This document shows positions 16,272 to 25,105 of a stretch of 64,000 nt of DNA, piece after piece (position 1 is the first letter of the stretch; each line of letters begins with the position of its first letter). The stretch is from Spirosoma arboris (lineage in GTDB: Bacteria > Bacteroidota > Bacteroidia > Cytophagales > Spirosomataceae): positions 124,001 through 188,000 of the forward strand of contig NZ_WPIN01000016.1 in assembly GCF_009754945.1 (NCBI RefSeq), read 5' to 3'. The notes beneath the pieces are model-generated. The model was not told where the DNA came from, made no database searches, and worked only from the letters and a program-made list of their open reading frames with translations. A program made the translations under genes and the position numbers.

Positions 16272-17337
16272 GGTCTTTTATTGGATAATAATCGGCAGGA
16301 GTTAGCCCAATGGTGAGCGTACTTAAAAACGAATCCACTCCATTTAACTGCCGGAGCCGATGACGATCGGGGTACATTAGTTGCAGGCGTTTGGCGACGT
16401 TTGGCAGACCGATTCCTGGGGATGTTGCCGGGCCAGTGAATTCGGGCTTACTATTTTCAACTTTAAAGATCAACTCCGTATGGGTTACGGTCAACTGAAT
16501 CTGAAGCCACGCATCACCCAGTTGACGGCTCAATCCATGCTTAAACGCGTTTTCGACAAACGGCAACAACAGCAGGGGCGCAATCAGGAGCTGGTCAGTT
16601 ACGCCACTGATTTGAAACGATAGTTGTAGCCCCTCCCCGTAACGGATTCGCTCTAAAGCCAGGTAGTTCTGCAAATAGTCAATCTCTTTGCGAAGCGGCA
16701 CTTTTGCCAGACTCCCTTCATAGAGCATGTACTGCATAAGTTGCGCTAATCGTACAACTACCTCGCCCGCTTTTTCAGGATTACTGCTGGTCAGTCCATA
16801 CAGGTTGTTGAGCGTGTTAAACAAAAAATGCGGATTAATCTGGTCTTTCAGTGACTTAAGTTCAACCGCCTGATTGGCAATCACGAGCTGCTGATTCAGT
16901 TGTTGTTGCCTGAATCCATACCGGATCATATGGAAGGCAATTAATAAACCACTGGTACAGAGCATATAAAAAGCAGAAAGAATCAGGCGATGGAGATCCC
17001 AGGGATTTTCCTGATCAAGTTGCCCCGGATCGAACAGCGCCAGGAATAAATAATAATACCCCTGCCAGTACAGTACCCCACAAACGGCCAGCAACAGTAC
17101 AGTCAGCAGCCAGAATTTACCATACTGTAGGGTTAACAGATAGGCTGGAATTAACCAGTAAAGCGTGGTATAGGTGAATAGTAATTGAGCGGGCAGTTCA
17201 GACAGGGCAATCAGCAGGTGATCGATATATTGATGCTCGAACTGATCAACAGCCAGCACCTGCAGGTTAATATATCCTAGCCAGGCTACCACATGGATCG
17301 CAACTTCCCGATAGTTGAGTGGCTGAAAATGAGGCAT
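16243..17337 (-). CDS. LytS/YehU-type sensor histidine kinase
   Basis: A membrane sensor kinase of about 364 residues. Four membrane helices occupy roughly residues 10-150 with little periplasmic domain. A His_kinase module follows, with the phosphorylated His in LKDQINPHFLFNTLNNLYGL and a HATPase region (LLLPFVENAFKHGL, then GIGLPNVAKRLQLMYPD). I start at MPHFQPLNY (17337); an in-frame ATG at 17421 would add 28 polar residues. It pairs with the overlapping LytTR response regulator. The signal is unknown. Confidence 0.9.
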   Translation of the reverse strand: MPHFQPLNYREVAIHVVAWLGYINLQVLAVDQFEHQYIDHLLIALSELPAQLLFTYTTLYWLIPAYLLTLQYGKFWLLTVLLLAVCGVLYWQGYYYLFLALFDPGQLDQENPWDLHRLILSAFYMLCTSGLLIAFHMIRYGFRQQQLNQQLVIANQAVELKSLKDQINPHFLFNTLNNLYGLTSSNPEKAGEVVVRLAQLMQYMLYEGSLAKVPLRKEIDYLQNYLALERIRYGEGLQLSFQISGVTDQLLIAPLLLLPFVENAFKHGLSRQLGDAWLQIQLTVTHTELIFKVENSKPEFTGPATSPGIGLPNVAKRLQLMYPDRHRLRQLNGVDSFLSTLTIGLTPADYYPIKDHENQVFTSR

Positions 17338-17438
17338 CTTCCTGGCGTTAACGAGCAAAATTACCGAAAAATCTGACAGCTGACGGGCGAATACGCTCTT
17401 CTCTCCGGCTGTAATGTCCAACGGTTGATCAGCCTGGA

Positions 17439-17446
17439 CAAAAATA
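17439..17446 (-). promoter_or_regulatory. candidate -7 box for the LytTR two-component operon
   Basis: TATTTTTG on the minus strand fits TAnnTTTG and lies about 100 nt upstream of the preferred kinase start. There is no clear -33 partner. Confidence 0.3.
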
Positions 17447-17535
17447 GGCCGGAGAGCGACTAACGGCGTCTGTAGCGACCAAACGGGCGTTCATCGACAC
17501 AGGTCTGCTCTCTATCGCATCCGCTTGGTTTTCAC

Positions 17536-17577
17536 AGCCGATTCCCGAAGATTTAACGGATGATTCGGGAATCGGCT
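17536..17577 (+). repeat. perfect 14-bp hairpin before the aspartyl protease gene
   Basis: AGCCGATTCCCGAA (17536-17549) pairs with TTCGGGAATCGGCT (17564-17577) over a 14-nt loop, 38 nt before the ATG at 17616. It sits in the divergent region after the kinase promoter, so it is not an end-of-gene terminator. It may be an operator, attenuator or leader structure. Confidence 0.55.
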
Positions 17578-17615
17578 ACCTATACGGCCCCGACTACTGT
17601 CATCGTACGATAAAG

Positions 17616-18878
17616 ATGAAGACCCTGATCGTGTTACTGGTTTTGCTGGGTATTGGCCTGCCTGTTCAGGCCGACAATTTATCCCGTAAAGTCAAGGATG
17701 ATACCTATGGTTTCTTCTTTACCCGAAAACGCGTCCAGACGCGTATACCTTTTCTGTTTCAGTCAAATTTGATCATCGTATCAGTCTGTGTGAATGGTGC
17801 CGACTCTTTACGATTGATTGTCGATACCGGCGTTGGCCATACAATCATTACCGATCGTACGGTATTCGAAAAACGCCCTCTTACGTTAACCCGTCAGATT
17901 AAGCTCAAGGGTATGGGAGAAGGCAGCACGGCAACGGCGTCGGTTTCCATCAACAATACGCTGAGTATAGGCTGCCTGCGGGCCGAACATCATAACCTGG
18001 TTATTCTGGACAACGACCTGTTAAAGTTATCGGAGTATGCCGGCGTATCCGTCCATGGCCTGATCGGCTATGAGTTATTTGCCGACCTGGTGGTAACCAT
18101 TGATTTTCAGCGTCGGGAGCTTATTCTGATGAAGCCTCAACAGTACCACTACCGACCAAGAAAAGGCGGCCGCTATCCGCTTATGATTCTGGAGCGGAAA
18201 GCGTACCTGGATGCGCTGTCGATTTCTGATGGCAATCAGTTTCAGCCTCTTCGGGTGGTGCTGGACACCGGAGCAGGCCAGGCCTTGCTACTCAATCGGT
18301 TTCAACAGGGCATGACGCTACCACTCCCCGCCAAAGTCGTACGGGTGCCCCTGGGTTCTGGATTCAACGGGCTTATAACCGGCTCTATCGGTCGGTTTCA
18401 GAAGGTCAATGTCGGGTGCTATCAGCTATCGAATATGCTCGTCTCCTTTCCAGACAGTTCAGATTTCGGAAAAAAACTAGCCGGAATGCCTGACCGACAG
18501 GGCAATATAGGGTGTGAGTTACTCCGTCGATTTCTCGTGACAATCAATTACCCCGATCGGTACATTGTTTTCAAGCCCATTAAGCGACTCATGCGGGAAG
18601 GTTTCGAACATGACATGAGTGGTCTGGAGCTACGGGCCAAGGGGGCAGAGCTACACAACTTTTTTATCGATAAAGTTAGTCGGAGCTCTCCGGCAGAACA
18701 AGCTGGACTGCAGCCTGGAGACGAATTACTGGTAGTGGACAACAAACCGGTGATTAGCCTGAGTATCAGTGATATTTATCGAATACTTCAGGCTGGCGAG
18801 GGTAAGTCGATTGGGTTGATCGTTCAACGAAACCGCCAGTTGGTAACCGTTCGCTTTACGCTCAAACGGCTCATTTAA
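17616..18878 (+). CDS. secreted aspartyl protease-like protein with PDZ domain
   Basis: A 420-residue exported protein. The signal peptide (MKTLIVLLVLLGIGLPVQAD) is followed by two retropepsin-like half-domains, each with a catalytic-type motif: LIVDTGVGHTII (about 67-78) and VVLDTGAGQALLL (about 212-224). A C-terminal PDZ domain occupies about 330-415 (SPAEQAGLQPGDELLVVDNK). Both Asp-Thr-Gly motifs are intact, so an active protease is possible, probably in the periplasm. It is divergent from the LytTR sensor operon. Its natural substrate is unknown. Confidence 0.9.
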   Translation: MKTLIVLLVLLGIGLPVQADNLSRKVKDDTYGFFFTRKRVQTRIPFLFQSNLIIVSVCVNGADSLRLIVDTGVGHTIITDRTVFEKRPLTLTRQIKLKGMGEGSTATASVSINNTLSIGCLRAEHHNLVILDNDLLKLSEYAGVSVHGLIGYELFADLVVTIDFQRRELILMKPQQYHYRPRKGGRYPLMILERKAYLDALSISDGNQFQPLRVVLDTGAGQALLLNRFQQGMTLPLPAKVVRVPLGSGFNGLITGSIGRFQKVNVGCYQLSNMLVSFPDSSDFGKKLAGMPDRQGNIGCELLRRFLVTINYPDRYIVFKPIKRLMREGFEHDMSGLELRAKGAELHNFFIDKVSRSSPAEQAGLQPGDELLVVDNKPVISLSISDIYRILQAGEGKSIGLIVQRNRQLVTVRFTLKRLI

Positions 18879-18893
18879 ATACGTTGTCATTCA

Positions 18894-18938
18894 GTCGTCA
18901 TTCCTTGCCAATGGCTGCCCATGCCGATGAATGACGAC
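18894..18938. repeat. inverted GAATGACGAC repeat between protease and recombinase-like gene
   Basis: GTCGTCATTC (18894-18903) and GAATGACGAC (18929-18938) are perfect inverted copies over a 25-nt spacer, and a further GTCATTC lies just upstream. It follows the protease gene and could terminate it, but it also lies 15 nt before the serine-recombinase-like gene and could be a binding site for that protein. Confidence 0.5.
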
Positions 18939-18953
18939 CCATAAACGTTAGGT

Positions 18954-19580
18954 ATGCAGCAGGGAGTCATATTGGTTCGGTATTACAAAAGGGAATGGGA
19001 TTACCCACGGCAGCTGAATGACCTACGGATGCTGGCCCGAAGGCAGGCTCTTCAAATAACGACAGAAATCGTGGAGAAGATCGGTCAACTCCATCCACTT
19101 CGGGAATCAGACGGACTCAATCAATTACTACGATTGTCTCGTGAACAGACTGTACAACAGGTACTAGTCTGGGAAGTAACCCGGCTGGGACGCTCAACGG
19201 ACGAAATTCGATCCATAATTACGGAACTAACGACGCTGGGGGTTAATATCTACATCCATAATCTACGTATCGACACATTGGTGAATGGGCAGTTTTCACC
19301 AGCGGCCAGATTACTGGTGATGGTTCTGGACGAACTGACCCACATGGAACTCTCTAAACTCCGTGAACGCCTGTCAATTTGTAAAAAACGAGATCGCCCG
19401 TCCTCGACCGAACATGACGCTGATCAACAACCAGTAAGCCCTGCCTATTTAACGAAGTATCCCGCCGTGGTACTTAATCTCAGAGCAGGGATTAGCCTAC
19501 GCAAAACAGCTCGCTTGTGTCATGTGTCGATCAACACGGTTCGTAAAGTCAACGATTGTTTGTTTAGGCAACTTTATTAA
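18954..19580 (+). CDS. serine-recombinase-like protein lacking the catalytic serine
   Basis: A 208-residue protein with the layout of a small resolvase/invertase. The N-terminus VRYYKREWDYPRQLNDL aligns with the usual YxRVSTxxQDxxxQ, but the catalytic Ser position is Tyr. The later motif VWEVTRLGRSTDEI keeps both Arg residues of the family's DRLGR block while the Asp is Thr. The GQFSPAARLLVMVLDELTHM segment matches the long E helix, and a C-terminal HTH (AGISLRKTARLCHVSINTVR) is intact. It probably binds DNA but may not cut it by the standard mechanism. It is closely coupled (9-nt gap) to the membrane protein behind it. Confidence 0.75.
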   Translation: MQQGVILVRYYKREWDYPRQLNDLRMLARRQALQITTEIVEKIGQLHPLRESDGLNQLLRLSREQTVQQVLVWEVTRLGRSTDEIRSIITELTTLGVNIYIHNLRIDTLVNGQFSPAARLLVMVLDELTHMELSKLRERLSICKKRDRPSSTEHDADQQPVSPAYLTKYPAVVLNLRAGISLRKTARLCHVSINTVRKVNDCLFRQLY

Positions 19581-19589
19581 TCAACCACT

Positions 19590-20375
19590 ATGTATACACT
19601 ATTCAGATCAGGGCCGTTTCTGTACGGTATCGCTATTCTTGCTCTAGGAGTTGAGCACTTCGTTACGGGCAATTTCCCCACTGCCTTACTACCCATCGCT
19701 GTTGGTACACCCGGTCGGATAATTCTGGTGTATAGTGTGGGAGCTATTTTGAGTGCGACTGGACTATGCATTATCTTCCAGAAAAAGCCTGGCTGGGCTG
19801 CCCTACTGGCAGGGTCATTAGTTCTGTTGCTCGACGCGACTGTTCATCTGCCCAAACTGATAGCGAACCCATATAACGGGGGCGAGTGGACTGTTTTTAC
19901 CGAACTTGTTGCACTGGCGGGAGGAGCCTTTCTACTTGCCGGTAATTTTTGGACTGACGCTATAGATACAAATCGGAGCCGTATCGCCCCTAATAGATTA
20001 ATCTGGTACGGCTGCCTGCTGTATGCGGTATCGCTCCTGATCTTTGGGATTCAACATTGGCTATATGGCCCTTATGTGGCTACGCTGATTCCCTCCTGGA
20101 TTCCGGCTCACCTGTTTTGGGCGTATTTTGTCGGGTTTGCCTTTTTAGCCGCAGCGGTCAGTATCCTGTTGAAAAAACAGGTTTCGCTGGTAGCTATGCT
20201 TCTGGGTGTCATGTTTATCCTGTGGGTCGTTCTGCTACACGCTCCCCGAGTTGTGGGCCATTTGCATACAGAAACAGAATGGACTAGCGCGTTCATTGCC
20301 CTGGCAATGGGTGGCATTTCGTTTTCCCTTCCAGTCAGCCCCGTTTTTAACCGACTGTTTACCAATCAACTCTAG
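19590..20375 (+). CDS. membrane protein with internal duplication (DoxX-like)
   Basis: A 261-residue integral membrane protein with about eight helices in two similar halves. The first half begins FLYGIAILALGVEHFVTGNF and the second WYGCLLYAVSLLIFGIQHWL. Both halves carry a later LLxxxxxLH(L/A)P-type segment (LLLDATVHLPKLIAN and VVLLHAPRVVGHLHT). The duplicated four-helix unit resembles DoxX-type proteins of unknown transport or redox role. It is likely co-transcribed with the recombinase-like gene. Confidence 0.75.
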   Translation: MYTLFRSGPFLYGIAILALGVEHFVTGNFPTALLPIAVGTPGRIILVYSVGAILSATGLCIIFQKKPGWAALLAGSLVLLLDATVHLPKLIANPYNGGEWTVFTELVALAGGAFLLAGNFWTDAIDTNRSRIAPNRLIWYGCLLYAVSLLIFGIQHWLYGPYVATLIPSWIPAHLFWAYFVGFAFLAAAVSILLKKQVSLVAMLLGVMFILWVVLLHAPRVVGHLHTETEWTSAFIALAMGGISFSLPVSPVFNRLFTNQL

Positions 20376-20575
20376 CGCAGTAGGCTATCGATTTTTTTGT
20401 AAACCAATTCCATAAATTCTTTTCCATAAAGTATAATATATTTTTCTTTTTTATATAAAATGTGACTTTTTAATCTTTTTTTTGTCTTATATCAGAAAAC
20501 ACGACAGATCGTACTCCTGTGTGAACCTGATCCATACCCATGCTTAACTAGTTTTTCCTCATTCATTACGTGGTT

Positions 20576-20692
20576 ATGAATCGTATTTACCTCAGTTCGC
20601 TTGATCCTGTCAGGACGCTTACCTGGTCAGTTGTATTTGGCATTAGCCTTGTTTTCTTTATGGGGGTCGTGTCCCTGCTGTTCCATCCGTAA
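20576..20692 (+). CDS. 38-residue one-helix membrane peptide, MNR-DPV-LTW family (copy 1)
   Basis: ATG at 20576 opens a frame that starts MNRIYLSSLDPVRTLTW, continues through one hydrophobic helix (SVVFGISLVFFMGVVSLLF) and ends HP. A second frame at 21063-21176 encodes a peptide of the same size with the same MNR, S-[LF]-DPV and LTW positions. Independent conservation of these positions in two nearby frames is the main reason to believe it is expressed. The function is unknown; small membrane peptides often regulate larger membrane proteins or act as toxins. Confidence 0.55.
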   Translation: MNRIYLSSLDPVRTLTWSVVFGISLVFFMGVVSLLFHP

Positions 20693-20732
20693 GCCCATAC
20701 ATCCATGAGGTTCGTTCCTAAAATTTTCAGAT

Positions 20733-20909
20733 TTGGCCCTGGGCGTTACTGTTATACTCTACCAGTTAGTGCAACCGGATCACTTTGGTCGGGGTTTGGT
20801 GGTTGGCACTACCGTGCCTGTTCGTTTTCACTTATCGAGCCTACTCGTCGACGACCCAGACTCTCCCCTACTGCCTGTCAGGTTATTCAGCCGGGCATTG
20901 ATTTTATGA
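20733..20909 (+). CDS. doubtful short frame between the two micropeptides
   Basis: A TTG-started frame encodes 58 residues with a hydrophobic start (LALGVTVILYQLVQPDHFGR) and a plausible protein composition. The frame is open from 20709. It has no ATG and may be the remains of a membrane protein or chance. A competing ATG frame at 20705 (78 codons) is rich in Arg and aromatic residues and looks non-coding. Confidence 0.25.
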   Translation: MALGVTVILYQLVQPDHFGRGLVVGTTVPVRFHLSSLLVDDPDSPLLPVRLFSRALIL

Positions 20910-21062
20910 GTAGTCGAGTCGTAGCCGGCCACCCAGCGTGATTTACAACCAGATAGACAATTTTTAGACTGAGGCACGTTTACGGTCTGACCCAGGTGAG
21001 TAGAAAGTGTTCTGTTCTTGTTTTCATGGATTTATTTGTTACTATTCCCTCCTTAACTAACC

Positions 21063-21176
21063 ATGAATCGCTTACAACGTTCAACTTCGTTCGATCCAGT
21101 AAACTTCTTAACCTGGTTATTTGTGGTCATTATTTGCCTGCTTTATGGGTATGGCCTGTTGATGCTGTTACTATAA
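21063..21176 (+). CDS. 37-residue one-helix membrane peptide, MNR-DPV-LTW family (copy 2)
   Basis: The frame encodes MNRLQRSTSFDPVNFLTW followed by a hydrophobic helix (LFVVIICLLYGYGLLMLLL). It aligns end to end with the peptide at 20576-20692. Both lie in the 1.1-kb interval between the duplicated membrane protein and the large hybrid kinase, on the same strand. The function is unknown. Confidence 0.55.
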   Translation: MNRLQRSTSFDPVNFLTWLFVVIICLLYGYGLLMLLL

Positions 21177-21424
21177 TTGCCCGCTCTTAAATTCCATACG
21201 CAGGCTTATTGGCCTGAACATCGTTTCGTTGGCTACCGGGGTTCAATCTCGGCAGACAACTTTAGGAGATTCCTCTTATAGCTCCCTCCACCTGGCCATT
21301 GCCGAAACCAACGCCCAGGTGGAGGCAAGCCCCCTTTCCGACCATCCGGTTACCCCCCTTAATTCTACCAGCGCCCCATAGTCTGGTAGCCGATCAGTTG
21401 TTCCCCTCGAGGCCGAGTTTGGTG

Positions 21425-21432
21425 TATATTTG
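21425..21432 (+). promoter_or_regulatory. candidate -7 box of the double-kinase gene
   Basis: TATATTTG, the same sequence as before gap, gyrA and xre. A TTG lies 24 nt upstream (21398-21400), slightly far for a -33 element. The predicted leader is about 70 nt. Confidence 0.45.
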
Positions 21433-21510
21433 CTCATGTGAGCGGAAAATGCAACGGGCGATTAAGTTTAAAGGCGTAGTTTTAAAACCTATTCATTTAC
21501 ACAATTAACC

Positions 21511-24500
21511 ATGAGTAAGTCCGAATCGTCGGAGCAATTTTTAGCGGGAGGAGGAGAAATGGGGGCGCTCATTCGGTCCATGGACTGGTCGAAGACGGCT
21601 TTGGGACCAATTGCGGACTGGCCTCAGAGCCTTCGTACTTCTGTTAGCTTGTGTTTGTCTTCTACATTTCCGATTTTGATTGCCTGGGGTCCAGAAACTA
21701 TTCAGATTTATAATGATAGTTACCGGCCCATCTGCGGGGCGAAACATCCGGAGTCAATGGGTCAAAATTTCCGTATCTGCTGGGAAACCGCCTTATCCGT
21801 CGTGGGTGATGCATTCACGCGGGGTCAGCAGGGAGAAGGAACCTATATTAAAGACCAGCGCATGTTTCTGGATCGATATGGCTACCTGGAAGAGGCTTTT
21901 ATGACCTTCTCGTTTGCACCTATCCGGGATGAATCGGGTCAGGTTGGAGGCATCTTCCACCCCATTACCGAAACAACAGATAAGATGCTGAGTGCCCGGC
22001 GAACCCAGGTTCTGCGCGATGTAGCTGCCCTAACCAGTCAGGCCAAAACCAATGCCGATATCTATACAAGTCTGGTCCAGGCTCAGGCTGATTTCACCCT
22101 TGATTTACCCTTTTTACTATTTTATGAACTGGACGAACAGTCACAGGCCAGGCTAGTGGAGAGTGCGGGCTTATGGGCTGATGCGGTTGTACCAACGGAG
22201 CTGCACAATCTGGATGTAGCGAATACAGAGTGGCTAGCTAACATTTCTGATATTCAGACTATTGACCAGCTTGATCAACGCCTTGGTTCGATAGGGAGCG
22301 GGCCTTATCCAGAGCCGCCCCACACGGCTGTGCGAATACCCATTTTACGTTCCAATAATGAGCAGCCTATCGGTTTCCTGCTGGCAGGAGTAAGTCCGTA
22401 CCGGGAACTCGACCAGGACTATCTAAACTTCTACGCCTTACTCGCCAATTCGATTAATACTGCGTTCTCGAATGTGTATGCCTACCAGCAGGAGCAACAG
22501 CGGGCCGAAGCACTGGCAGCCATTGATCGCACGAAAACGGCTTTTTTTAGCAATATCAGCCATGAATTCCGCACACCGCTGACATTGATGCTTGGTCCGC
22601 TGGAAGAGCTTCTGCAGGATGCCGACCTACAGACCCCTGTTCATAAAGAGCCCCTGGAAGCTACCCATCGCAATGCCTTACGGTTATTAAAGCTGGTTAA
22701 TAATCTCCTTGATTTCAGTCGGATCGAAGCGGGTCGTGTACAGGCTCGCTACCGACCGGTTGAACTGGTAGACTTAACGACCGATCTGGCCAGCAGTTTC
22801 CGTTCGCTGATCGAGCGAGCGGGTTTAACCTTTACCGTAACCTGTCAGGTGCTACCCTCTGAGGTATATGTTGACACGGAAATGTGGGAAAAGATTGTAC
22901 TGAATCTGTTATCCAATGCGTTTAAGTACACCCTGCACGGATCGATTCAGGTCGATTTAAGGGATGAGGGAGGTCAGGCCGTACTGCGCGTTTCAGATAC
23001 AGGCATTGGTATACCCGAGCGGGAACTACCCCATATGTTTGAACGGTTTCACCGGGTGGAAAATGCGGGCGGACGGACCTATGAAGGCAGTGGCATTGGC
23101 CTTTCCTTAGTGGCCGAGCTGGTACGACTGCATGGAGGGACGATTTCGGTGAGTAGTGTTGAAGGCGAAGGCAGCACCTTTAAGGTGAGTATACCGATTG
23201 GGAAAGCTCACCTGCCTGCCAGTCAAATCGGGGAAGAGGATCATGAGCGGACAGTAAGTCGCTTAACCGATTCCTTCCTGAAGGAAGCTCATACGATGCT
23301 TGCCGTGGAAAAACCGGCAGACCGGGCTGACGAGCGCGCACTAGAGGAAATGTTAGCGCCAACCGGGCGCATTTTGGTGGTGGATGATAATGCCGACATG
23401 CGGGACTATCTGAGCCGCTTGCTAACGCCTTACTTTAACGTACAAACTGCCTTAAATGGAGCCGATGCGATCCGACAGATAACCACCGATCCGCCCCAGT
23501 TAATTCTGAGCGATATCATGATGCCCGGCATGGATGGCAACCAATTGCTCCAGCGACTCAAACAAAGCCCGGTGACCGCGTCGATTCCGTTTATTTTCCT
23601 CTCGGCCCGCGCTGGTCAGGAGGCTCGAATCGATGGACTGGAAGCTGGCGCCGATGATTACCTGGTCAAGCCTTTTTCAGGGCCTGAACTCCTCTCTAAA
23701 GTCCGGACCCAGATTAGCCTCAACCAATCGCGCCGACTGGAAGAGCTACGCCTTCGCAATCTGGTTCAGCAGGCGCCAGTGGCTATGCTGCTGGTTAAAG
23801 GCGAGAACCTGGTTATCGACTTAATTAATCAAACGATGCTGGACCTGATTCAGCGAGAAGCAGATGTACTGGGTAAACCGTTGCTGGAGGCTATGCCTGA
23901 ACTACAGGGGCAAGCCTTTATCGAGCGATGTGAGCAGGTCTATCGAACGGGTCTTGCCGATCAGGGCTGGTCGGTTCCTGTTCCCCTGCAACGGGGTGGT
24001 CAGTTGGAAACGGGCTACTTTAATATTGCCCTGACCCCTTATTATGAGGGCACTAAGTTGGTTGGTGTGCTGGAAGTATGTACCGAAGTCACCGAACTGG
24101 TTAAGGCCAGCCAGGCCCTGACCGCCAGCGAAGCACGGTACCGACACCTGTCAGAGGAGCTCGATGAGCAGGTACAACAACGTACGCAGCAACTGCAACT
24201 CTCGATTCATGATTTACAGCGCTCTAATGAGAATCTGCAGCAGTTCGCTTACATTGCCTCACACGATTTACAGGAGCCCCTGCGTAAAATTCAGTCGTTT
24301 GGTGATCTGTTAAAAAACCGCTACGCCGAGCCGCTGGGCGAAGGGATTGAGCATCTGGAACGGATGCAGACGGCGGCCAGCCGAATGTCCACCCTGATCC
24401 GGGATCTCCTGGCCTATTCACGCATTTCTACCCGTCAGGAAACCGCAGCACCCGTTTCCCTGTCAAAACTTGTCCAAACGGTTTTGTCCGATCTGGCCGA

Positions 24501-24936
24501 TTCTGTTCGTGAAACGGATGCTCTAATTCAGGTTGAGCCATTGCCAACCGTGATGGGGAATGCGAGCCAGTTAAGTCAACTGTTTGATAATCTACTGAGT
24601 AATGCCCTGAAATTTCGCCGAATGGGTAGTGCTCCCATCATTAGGTTGCGGGCATCTCTGATCGACGTTCTCGATATGCCCCTTTCCCTAAAACCCGCTC
24701 GCCTGGCCAACCAGTATTACCGCATCGATGTATCGGATAACGGCGTTGGATTTGACGAAAAATACCTGGATCGCATCTTTCAGGTATTTCAGCGTCTGCA
24801 TGGGAAAAGCGAATATGCTGGCACGGGAGTCGGTCTGGCCATTTGCGAAAAGGTGGTCGCTAATCATGGTGGAGCTATTACAGCCAGTAGTCAGCCAGGT
24901 CAAGGCGCCACCTTCAGCGTATACTTACCAGTATAG
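21511..24936 (+). CDS. hybrid sensor kinase with two kinase cores and an internal receiver
   Basis: An 1141-residue cytoplasmic protein without membrane helices. Order: PAS-like input (about 1-170), GAF-like region (about 190-330), HisKA with His351 in FFSNISHEFRTPLTL, HATPase (DTGIGIPERELPHMFERFHR), receiver with acidic VVDDN, Asp668 in LILSDIMMPGMDG and Lys in LVKPF, a PAS-like domain, a coiled coil (LDEQVQQRTQQLQLSIHDLQ), then a second HisKA of phytochrome type with His918 in ASHDLQEPLRKIQSFGDLL and a second HATPase (DNGVGFDEKYLDRIFQVFQR) at the C-terminus. Both kinases look intact. No DNA-binding output is present, so phosphate must pass to another protein. The signal is unknown. Confidence 0.92.
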   Translation: MSKSESSEQFLAGGGEMGALIRSMDWSKTALGPIADWPQSLRTSVSLCLSSTFPILIAWGPETIQIYNDSYRPICGAKHPESMGQNFRICWETALSVVGDAFTRGQQGEGTYIKDQRMFLDRYGYLEEAFMTFSFAPIRDESGQVGGIFHPITETTDKMLSARRTQVLRDVAALTSQAKTNADIYTSLVQAQADFTLDLPFLLFYELDEQSQARLVESAGLWADAVVPTELHNLDVANTEWLANISDIQTIDQLDQRLGSIGSGPYPEPPHTAVRIPILRSNNEQPIGFLLAGVSPYRELDQDYLNFYALLANSINTAFSNVYAYQQEQQRAEALAAIDRTKTAFFSNISHEFRTPLTLMLGPLEELLQDADLQTPVHKEPLEATHRNALRLLKLVNNLLDFSRIEAGRVQARYRPVELVDLTTDLASSFRSLIERAGLTFTVTCQVLPSEVYVDTEMWEKIVLNLLSNAFKYTLHGSIQVDLRDEGGQAVLRVSDTGIGIPERELPHMFERFHRVENAGGRTYEGSGIGLSLVAELVRLHGGTISVSSVEGEGSTFKVSIPIGKAHLPASQIGEEDHERTVSRLTDSFLKEAHTMLAVEKPADRADERALEEMLAPTGRILVVDDNADMRDYLSRLLTPYFNVQTALNGADAIRQITTDPPQLILSDIMMPGMDGNQLLQRLKQSPVTASIPFIFLSARAGQEARIDGLEAGADDYLVKPFSGPELLSKVRTQISLNQSRRLEELRLRNLVQQAPVAMLLVKGENLVIDLINQTMLDLIQREADVLGKPLLEAMPELQGQAFIERCEQVYRTGLADQGWSVPVPLQRGGQLETGYFNIALTPYYEGTKLVGVLEVCTEVTELVKASQALTASEARYRHLSEELDEQVQQRTQQLQLSIHDLQRSNENLQQFAYIASHDLQEPLRKIQSFGDLLKNRYAEPLGEGIEHLERMQTAASRMSTLIRDLLAYSRISTRQETAAPVSLSKLVQTVLSDLADSVRETDALIQVEPLPTVMGNASQLSQLFDNLLSNALKFRRMGSAPIIRLRASLIDVLDMPLSLKPARLANQYYRIDVSDNGVGFDEKYLDRIFQVFQRLHGKSEYAGTGVGLAICEKVVANHGGAITASSQPGQGATFSVYLPV

Positions 24937-25105
24937 GATAGTGGACCAACACCCTGGATTAATTATATGGTAGACTGGATGCATGCTGAAGGGGTCATGG
25001 AGAAGGCGGTGCAGTTATTTACTGAAATAACAGAGCCTACTTGACAATAGTACACCAAACTACTCACCTTTGTCATTGGCCAAATTCTTGAAACCAACTG
25101 AACAG

